NCBI RefSeq assembly: GCF_002086675.1
Contig: NZ_MVIF01000009.1
Location: 31,226-95,225 of the forward strand
Source: Mycobacterium persicum
GTDB taxonomy: Bacteria > Actinomycetota > Actinomycetes > Mycobacteriales > Mycobacteriaceae
Reading direction: 5' to 3'
DNA length: 64,000 bases
Numbering within the stretch: the first letter of the stretch is position 1; each line of letters starts with the position of its first letter. The notes beneath the pieces were generated by a model. The model had not been told where the DNA came from, ran no database searches, and saw only the letters and a program-made list of their open reading frames with translations. Shown piece after piece: positions 58,330 through 64,000 of this stretch. A program made the position numbers and the translations under genes.

Positions 58330-58922
58330 ATGTCGTTTCTGATCACGATTCCGGAGATGGTCGCAGCGGCGACCGACGATGTGGCCAGAATCGGCTCGGC
58401 GCTTACGACGGCCAATGCGGCGGCGGTCGGTCCCACCACCGGGATATCGGCCGCGGCCGCCGACAAGGTGTCGACCGCGGTCGCGGAACTGTTTTCCGGT
58501 CACGCCGGGCGTTTCAGACGCTGACCGCTCAGGCGGCGGTATTTCACGATCATTTCGTCCAGGCGCTGAGCACCGACGCGGCCTCCTACGCCGGCGCAGA
58601 AAACGCAAACTCCGCCCTGCAGACCCTCCGGACAGGACATCCTGGGCGTGATCAACGCTCCCACCCAGGCCGTCCTGGGGCGCCCGCTGATCGGCAACGG
58701 CGCCAATGGCGCACCGGAGACCGGCCAAAACGGCGCGCCCGGGGGCATCTTGCTCGGCAACGGCGGCGCTGGCGGTCGGCGGCCAGGGCGGTAATGGCGG
58801 CAGTGCAATCTGATCGGCAACGGCGGTAACGGCGGGTTCGCCAAAGACTCCGGGTGCGGGTGGCGGCGCCGGCGCGGGCGGACGGCTGCTGGGCCAGAAC
58901 GGACTCCACGGTTTGCCCTGAT
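58330..58922 (+). pseudogene. PE_PGRS gene relic with several frameshifts
   Basis: ATG 58330 opens a PE domain: MSFLITIPEMVAAATDDVAR and ISAAAADKVSTAVAELFSGH. A slip near 58510 stops this frame after 64 codons. Another frame continues [36 protein letters not shown] further slip near 58625 leads to [20 protein letters not shown] and [15 protein letters not shown]. More slips follow before LLGQNGLHGLP at the end (58922). The PGRS part is very short, so internal deletion is likely. The 247 bp between the VOC gene and this relic hold no supported gene. Confidence 0.78.
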
Positions 58923-59006
58923 CCTGACCCCCGCGCCTAGTGGCGAGCAGACGCAAAATCGCAGTATTCCATGGCGATTTGGGCGATTCTATGTCTGCTC
59001 GCCGTG

Positions 59007-59939
59007 TTAAGTCCGGCGCTGGCGGGCGATTTCGGCAAGCACCACGCCGGCGGCCACCGAGGCATTCAGCGACTCCGCACGCCCGGCCATCGGTATGGAC
59101 ACCACCTCGTCACAGTTCTGCCGCACCAGCCGCGACAGCCCTTTGCCCTCGGAGCCGACGACCACCACCAACGGGTCACTACCGTCCAGGTCGTCGACTC
59201 CGGTCTCACCGGCGGCATCCAGCCCGATCACCCGCAGCCCGCGGTCGGCCCAATCCTTCAGTGTCCTGGTGAGATTGGTAGCCCGAGCCACCGGAATACG
59301 GGCGGCAGCGCCCGCGCTGGTACGCCATGCGACCGCCGTCACCGAGGCCGATCTGCGCTGCGGGATCAACACGCCATGGCCGCCGAAGGCCGCCACCGAG
59401 CGCACGATCGCACCGAGGTTGCGCGGGTCGGAGATGTTGTCCAGCGCCACCAACAACGCGGGCGGCGTGTCCATGGCTGTCGCGAGCAGATCGTCAGGAT
59501 GGGCGTAGTGATACGGCGGCACCTGCAACGCGATGCCCTGATGCAAGTGGTTGGCCGTCATCCGGTCCAGATCGGCACGCGGCACCTCGAGGATCGAGAT
59601 CCCCGAATCAGCGGCCCGGGCAACGGATTCGGTCACCCGCTCGTCCGCTTCGGCGCCGAGCGCGACGTACAACGCGGTGGCAGGCACTCCGGCGCGCAGG
59701 CATTCCAGCACGGGGTTACGGCCAAGAACCGTCTCGGCTTCGTCGATCCGACTCCGTACCGGACGGCGCGGCGCCGCCTTGGCCCGCTTAGCGGCGGGAT
59801 GGTTGGGCCGCAGATGCGCCGCCGGGGTGGGACCGCGGCCCTCCAGACCGCGACGGCGCTGCCCGCCCGACCCGACAGGGGCGCCCTTCTTGGTGCCGGA
59901 TTTGCGTACCGCCCCCCGGCGCTGCGAGTTACCCGCCAT
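59007..59939 (-). CDS. SpoU/TrmH-family RNA 2'-O-methyltransferase (RlmB-like, Rv3579c type)
   Basis: 310 residues. A basic N-terminal tail (many Lys/Arg, residues 1-60) precedes a substrate-binding part ([20 protein letters not shown]). The knotted SpoU domain follows: [60 protein letters not shown]. Methylates rRNA or tRNA ribose; RlmB-type target (23S rRNA) is inferred. Its ATG follows the cysS stop with no gap. Confidence 0.9.
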   Translation of the reverse strand: MAGNSQRRGAVRKSGTKKGAPVGSGGQRRRGLEGRGPTPAAHLRPNHPAAKRAKAAPRRPVRSRIDEAETVLGRNPVLECLRAGVPATALYVALGAEADERVTESVARAADSGISILEVPRADLDRMTANHLHQGIALQVPPYHYAHPDDLLATAMDTPPALLVALDNISDPRNLGAIVRSVAAFGGHGVLIPQRRSASVTAVAWRTSAGAAARIPVARATNLTRTLKDWADRGLRVIGLDAAGETGVDDLDGSDPLVVVVGSEGKGLSRLVRQNCDEVVSIPMAGRAESLNASVAAGVVLAEIARQRRT

Positions 59940-61346
59940 TTACTTGCCGCCACCGCCCAGCGTCCACTGCGGCCCGTCGGCGGTGTCGGTGACCTCGATG
60001 CCGGCGTGCTTGAGGCGATCCCGAATCTGGTCGGCAAGTGCCCAGTTACGCTGCTCGCGCGCCTTCTCACGGTTGTCCAGCTCGGCCTGTACCAGTACGC
60101 CGACAGCCGCCAGCGCAGCCGTTGTCTCGTCCCGCGATTCCCAGCGTTCGTCGAGCGGATCGCAGCCCAGGATTCCCATCATCGTGCGGATCGAACCGGC
60201 GCTTCGCACTGCGGCTTCATGGTCACCGGCGTCGAGTGCCCGGTTGCCTTCTGCGCGGGCGTGGTGAATTTCGGCCAGCGCTATCGGAACCGACAGATCG
60301 TCGTCGAGCGCCTCGGCGAAACGCGGCGTCCATTCGCCGGGCAGCACGGCACCCACCCGGCTGCGCACCCGGTGCAGGAAATCCTCCACGCCGACATAGG
60401 CTTTGACGGCGTCCTGGAGGGCAGTGTCAGAGAACTCGAGCATTGACCGATAGTGCGCGCTGCCCAGGTAATAGCGCAGCTCGGGCGGCCGGACCCGCTG
60501 CAACATCGCCGGTATGGCCAGCACATTGCCCAATGACTTGCTCATTTTTTCCCCGCCCATTGTCACCCAGCCGTTGTGCAGCCAGTAGCGGGCGAACCCG
60601 TCGCCGGCGGCGCGGCTCTGCGCGATCTCGTTCTCGTGATGCGGGAAGATCAAATCCATTCCGCCGCAATGGATGTCGAATGCAGGCCCCAAGTAGGTAC
60701 GGGCCATTGCCGAGCATTCCAGGTGCCAGCCGGGACGGCCCCGGCCCCAGGGCGTCGGCCAGGACGGCTCTCCGGGTTTTTCGCCCTTCCACAGGGTGAA
60801 GTCGCGCTGGTCGCGTTTGCCCGCGGCCACGCCTTCGCCCTGGTGGACGTCGTCGATCTTGTGCCCGGACAGCTGGCCGTAATCCGGGTAGCTGAGCACA
60901 TCGAAGTAGACGTCCCCGTCGCCGGTATAGGCATGGCCGGTTTCGATCAAACGTTGGATCAATTCGATCATCTGGGTGATGTGCCCGGTGGCTCGCGGTT
61001 CCGCGGACGGCGGCATCACATCCAGGGCGTCGTAGGCGGCGGTAAATGCCCGTTCGTAGGTGGCCGCCCATTCCCACCACGGTCGGCCGGCGGCGGCGGC
61101 CTTGTTCAAGATTTTGTCGTCGATGTCGGTGACGTTGCGGATGAAGGCGACGTCGAAGCCGCGTGCGATCAACCAGCGCCGCAGGATGTCGAATGCCACC
61201 CCGCTGCGGACGTGCCCGATGTGCGGCAGGCCTTGCACGGTGGCGCCGCACAGATAGATCGAAACGTGTCCGTCGCGCAGCGGAACAAAATCGCGCACGG
61301 CGCCGGCCGCCGTGTCATGGAGCCGCAAGCGGGCGCGATCGGTCAC
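59940..61346 (-). CDS. cysS: Cysteinyl-tRNA synthetase
   Basis: 468 residues. Class I signatures: [10 protein letters not shown] (HIGH) near residue 36 and [11 protein letters not shown] (KMSKS). Zinc ligands include the Cys in YLCGATV, LECSAMA, and the [15 protein letters not shown] segment. Charges tRNA-Cys. In the conserved leftward run ispD-ispF-cysS-rlmB. The MshC paralogue is a different gene, not present here. Confidence 0.95.
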   Translation of the reverse strand: MTDRARLRLHDTAAGAVRDFVPLRDGHVSIYLCGATVQGLPHIGHVRSGVAFDILRRWLIARGFDVAFIRNVTDIDDKILNKAAAAGRPWWEWAATYERAFTAAYDALDVMPPSAEPRATGHITQMIELIQRLIETGHAYTGDGDVYFDVLSYPDYGQLSGHKIDDVHQGEGVAAGKRDQRDFTLWKGEKPGEPSWPTPWGRGRPGWHLECSAMARTYLGPAFDIHCGGMDLIFPHHENEIAQSRAAGDGFARYWLHNGWVTMGGEKMSKSLGNVLAIPAMLQRVRPPELRYYLGSAHYRSMLEFSDTALQDAVKAYVGVEDFLHRVRSRVGAVLPGEWTPRFAEALDDDLSVPIALAEIHHARAEGNRALDAGDHEAAVRSAGSIRTMMGILGCDPLDERWESRDETTAALAAVGVLVQAELDNREKAREQRNWALADQIRDRLKHAGIEVTDTADGPQWTLGGGGK

Positions 61347-61389
61347 GACGTGCCAGCTTACTGCCTACGACCGCAACGGCCGCCCGGCC

Positions 61390-61887
61390 CTACTTGGCCG
61401 GGAACGGGTCGCGCAGCGAAATCACCAATGCCGTGGCGATGGCGGCCCGACCCTCACCCCGTCCGGTCAGGCCGAGCCCGTCGGTGGTGGTGGCCGACAC
61501 CGATACCGGCGCATTGAGCAGCCGCGACATCACGGCCTGCGCCTCGAGACGGCGCCAACCGATCTTGGGCCGATTGGCGACCACCTGCACGGCGGCATTC
61601 CCCACCCGATAGCCGTGCTGCGTGATCAGCTCGACGACATGACGCAGCATGGCGGCTCCGCTGACACCTGCCCACCGTGGATCGTCGACTCCGAACACGT
61701 CGCCGATGTCGCCCAGCCCGGCAGCCGACAGTACGGCGTCACACAACGCATGCGCCGCAACGTCGCCGTCGGAGTGTCCGGCGCAGCCGTCGGCGCTCGG
61801 GAACAGCAGGCCCACCAGCCAACATGGGCGTCCGGGTTCGATCGGGTGCACGTCGACACCCAAACCCACCCGCGGCAGTCCGTTCAC
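61390..61887 (-). CDS. ispF: 2-C-methyl-D-erythritol 2,4-cyclodiphosphate synthase
   Basis: 165 residues from GTG 61887, overlapping the ispD stop (GTGA). [20 protein letters not shown] carries the zinc ligands DxH, and [20 protein letters not shown] is the family signature. [14 protein letters not shown] near the C-terminus is also typical. Fifth step of the MEP isoprenoid pathway, after IspD and IspE. Confidence 0.95.
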   Translation of the reverse strand: MNGLPRVGLGVDVHPIEPGRPCWLVGLLFPSADGCAGHSDGDVAAHALCDAVLSAAGLGDIGDVFGVDDPRWAGVSGAAMLRHVVELITQHGYRVGNAAVQVVANRPKIGWRRLEAQAVMSRLLNAPVSVSATTTDGLGLTGRGEGRAAIATALVISLRDPFPAK

Positions 61888-62564
61888 CCGCGCACTACCG
61901 CCTGGGCCAACAACAGATCGAGTCGGTTGGTGATCTTGAACGCCAGCGGATCACCCTCGACCACCTGAACCTGGCCGCCGATGTGCTCGACCAGTGATGC
62001 GTCGTCGGTGAAGTCGGCGGTGCCCGCGTGCTGATAGGCGCGCAGCAGCAGATCGCCGGCGAACCCCTGCGGGGTCTGTGCCGCCCTGAGGCCCGCCCGT
62101 TCTGGGGTACCCAAGACGACCCCGTTGGCGTCGACCGCCTTGATGGTGTCGGTAAGTGGTAACGCGGGCACCACGGCGGCGTGGCCGTCCCGCAATGCGT
62201 TGACCACTCGCGTGACCAACGAAGGTGGCGTCAACGCCCGCGCTGCGTCATGTACCAGCACAAACGACGGCTCAGAGGTCTCCAGCGCGGAGAGCGCCAG
62301 ACGCACGGTCTCGGTACGGTTGGCGCCGCCGGCAACGATCATGGCCTTATGCCCGAGGATCAGCTTTGCTTCGTCGGTTCGATCCGGCGGGACCGCTACC
62401 ACGACATTGTCGACGACCTTCGATTCCAGTAGGCCCTCGACGGCGCGCTCGACCAGGGTCTGCCCGTCGAGTTGATAAAACGCCTTGGGTACGCCGACTG
62501 CCAGCCGCTCACCCGACCCTGCGGCCGGAACGATTGCGACTACGGCGCCGTTGGCTCCAGTCAC
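61884..62564 (-). CDS. ispD: 2-C-methyl-D-erythritol 4-phosphate cytidylyltransferase
   Basis: 226 residues from GTG 62564. [20 protein letters not shown] binds [21 protein letters not shown] and [18 protein letters not shown] are conserved, with [13 protein letters not shown]. Third step of the MEP pathway. It lies 17 bp after carD and is coupled to ispF. Confidence 0.95.
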   Translation of the reverse strand: MTGANGAVVAIVPAAGSGERLAVGVPKAFYQLDGQTLVERAVEGLLESKVVDNVVVAVPPDRTDEAKLILGHKAMIVAGGANRTETVRLALSALETSEPSFVLVHDAARALTPPSLVTRVVNALRDGHAAVVPALPLTDTIKAVDANGVVLGTPERAGLRAAQTPQGFAGDLLLRAYQHAGTADFTDDASLVEHIGGQVQVVEGDPLAFKITNRLDLLLAQAVVRG

Positions 62565-62581
62565 CCGGAGTCTCGGGGTGT

Positions 62582-63139
<558 letters not shown>

Positions 63140-63397
63140 TCAGGGGCACCGCGGCTGGAGATTGGGGGTTGACAGGCGATGCAAGACGTGCATCGCCGCG
63201 CCGATTGCCGCCGGTCGCCGCAGTCTCAGCGCGCTCGGTGGTGCGGTAGCCGATGGCCCACCCGTCGGCAGCTTTACCGGCTCCAGACCGGCTCCAGCCG
63301 GGTGGGATGAGACCCCGCTGACCAACTCGACGGCGCATGGCCACCCGGTGCCGGCAGGTTGGTCGACACTGCCGGGAGAGTTCGAGTGCCGCCGGAA

Positions 63398-64000
63398 TTA
63401 ACCAGAGGCGCCCGCCTGACCGTCTGCGCCCCGGACCCCGTTGGCCCCGGACCGGCCGTCGGCTCCGTCAGCACCTTTGCCGAAGAAGGGATCGGCATTT
63501 TTCCCGCCGGTGCCGCCGGCACCACCGTCGCCGCCGGACCCGCCGTCGCCGCCGGAGCCGGCCTGACCGCCGATGCCGTGGCTGCCCGCAATCCCTGCCG
63601 TTGCCGCGCCGCCGGCACCGCCAGCGCCGCCATTACCGCCGGCACCACCGTTACCGCCCACACCGCCGTCACCACCGGCACCGCCCACGCCCGGGGTGGC
63701 GTCTGGCGCGGGTATTTTGCCGCTCAGGAACAGGCGATAGGTGTCGCCGCCGCCGCCGCCATTGCCACCGCGCCCGCCACCCGCACCGTCGCCGCCCTCG
63801 CCGCCTTGGCCGCCGTGGCCGCCCGCACCGCCGTTGCCGGATTCCCATCCGCCGGCACCACCGGCTCCGCCCTTACCGCCGGCCCCGCCGCCAAAGGCGG
63901 ATGCACCTGCGCCGCCCTGGCCGCCTACGCCACCTTTGCCCCCATAGGCGTGAACGGCGTCGGCGTCGCCGCCCTTGCCGCCGTCGCCGCCCCTGGCGCC
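63398..64000 (-). CDS. PE_PGRS-type glycine-rich protein, N-terminus beyond the window
   Basis: One frame is open from base 64000 to the stop at 63398: 200 residues dominated by GGxGG triplets (KGGVGGQGGAG, GGHGGQGGEGGDG, DGGSGGDGGAGG). A non-repeat island DTYRLFLSGKIPAPDATPGV occurs around 63680-63740, and the end is RSGANGVRGADGQAGASG. PE_PGRS membership is inferred from the repeats; the PE domain would be outside. Placed next to carD, where M. tuberculosis has lpqE. Confidence 0.75.
   Translation of the reverse strand, partial: GARGGDGGKGGDADAVHAYGGKGGVGGQGGAGASAFGGGAGGKGGAGGAGGWESGNGGAGGHGGQGGEGGDGAGGGRGGNGGGGGDTYRLFLSGKIPAPDATPGVGGAGGDGGVGGNGGAGGNGGAGGAGGAATAGIAGSHGIGGQAGSGGDGGSGGDGGAGGTGGKNADPFFGKGADGADGRSGANGVRGADGQAGASG

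Overview
The window is chromosomal DNA of a slow-growing Mycobacterium related to the M. tuberculosis / M. kansasii / M. marinum group. GC is high, and PPE-MPTR and PE_PGRS sequences, an EspA-C-D-type set, MPT70/MPT83/DipZ and leaderless-looking or GTG/TTG starts are present. The backbone follows the M. tuberculosis Rv3554-Rv3583c order, including the cholesterol C/D-ring and A/B-ring catabolism genes. It is interrupted by several accessory blocks. Statements about M. tuberculosis order come from knowledge of that genome, not from a search.

Layout. (1) 1-3834: a small redox cluster with a cut-off methyltransferase, three NAD(P)-binding NmrA-like proteins, a DUF1772 membrane protein and a DoxX-like protein. 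A divergent promoter here carries a 36-bp direct repeat. (2) 3907-7456: fdxB (desaturase-reductase-ferredoxin fusion), a SatD-like regulator with a palindromic operator, and a membrane gene fused by deletion to the antisense remains of an Rv3555c-like gene. (3) 7572-20143: KstR2 regulon (fadA6, kstR2, ipdF, fadE30, fadD3, fadE31-33, aspB) with two KstR2 boxes. It is broken by two damaged PPE genes and a repeat patch. (4) 20170-21006: nat. (5) 21007-33406: a 12.4-kb accessory island that separates nat from hsaB. It holds a thiol-redox/BlaI-M56 cluster, a Ser/Thr kinase with twelve kelch repeats, a group II intron and an espD-espC-espA paralogue set. (6) 33407-38779: hsaB-C-D-A, kshB and an Rv3572-like secreted protein, with two KstR boxes between hsaA and kshB.

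(7) 38780-48139: a second accessory block with relics of two P450s and a cupin, a Thermus-type isocitrate dehydrogenase, a TetR regulator, a PhyH-type dioxygenase, an in-frame TetR-amine oxidase chimera, and mpt83-dipZ-mpt70, each preceded by a SigK-like promoter. (8) 48266-51297: fadE34 and kstR with a shared KstR box. (9) 51307-58082: LacI regulator, pxpA, MBL-fold protein, MFS transporter, ArsB-like transporter, AraC/VOC pair. (10) 58330-58922: PE_PGRS pseudogene. (11) 59007-63070: rlmB-like methylase, cysS, ispF, ispD, carD. (12) 63398-64000: the C-terminal part of a PGRS protein running off the end.

Functionally, kshB with KshA (not in the window) starts ring opening of the steroid nucleus; hsaA/B, hsaC and hsaD cut the A/B rings; fadD3, ipdF, fadE30-33 and fadA6 process the remaining C/D-ring propionate as CoA esters. 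KstR controls the first set and KstR2 the second. The accessory blocks add envelope redox, secretion and signalling functions. Many frameshifts, chimeric junctions and gene relics point to recent deletion and decay around the conserved core. I saw no tRNA, rRNA or CRISPR array.
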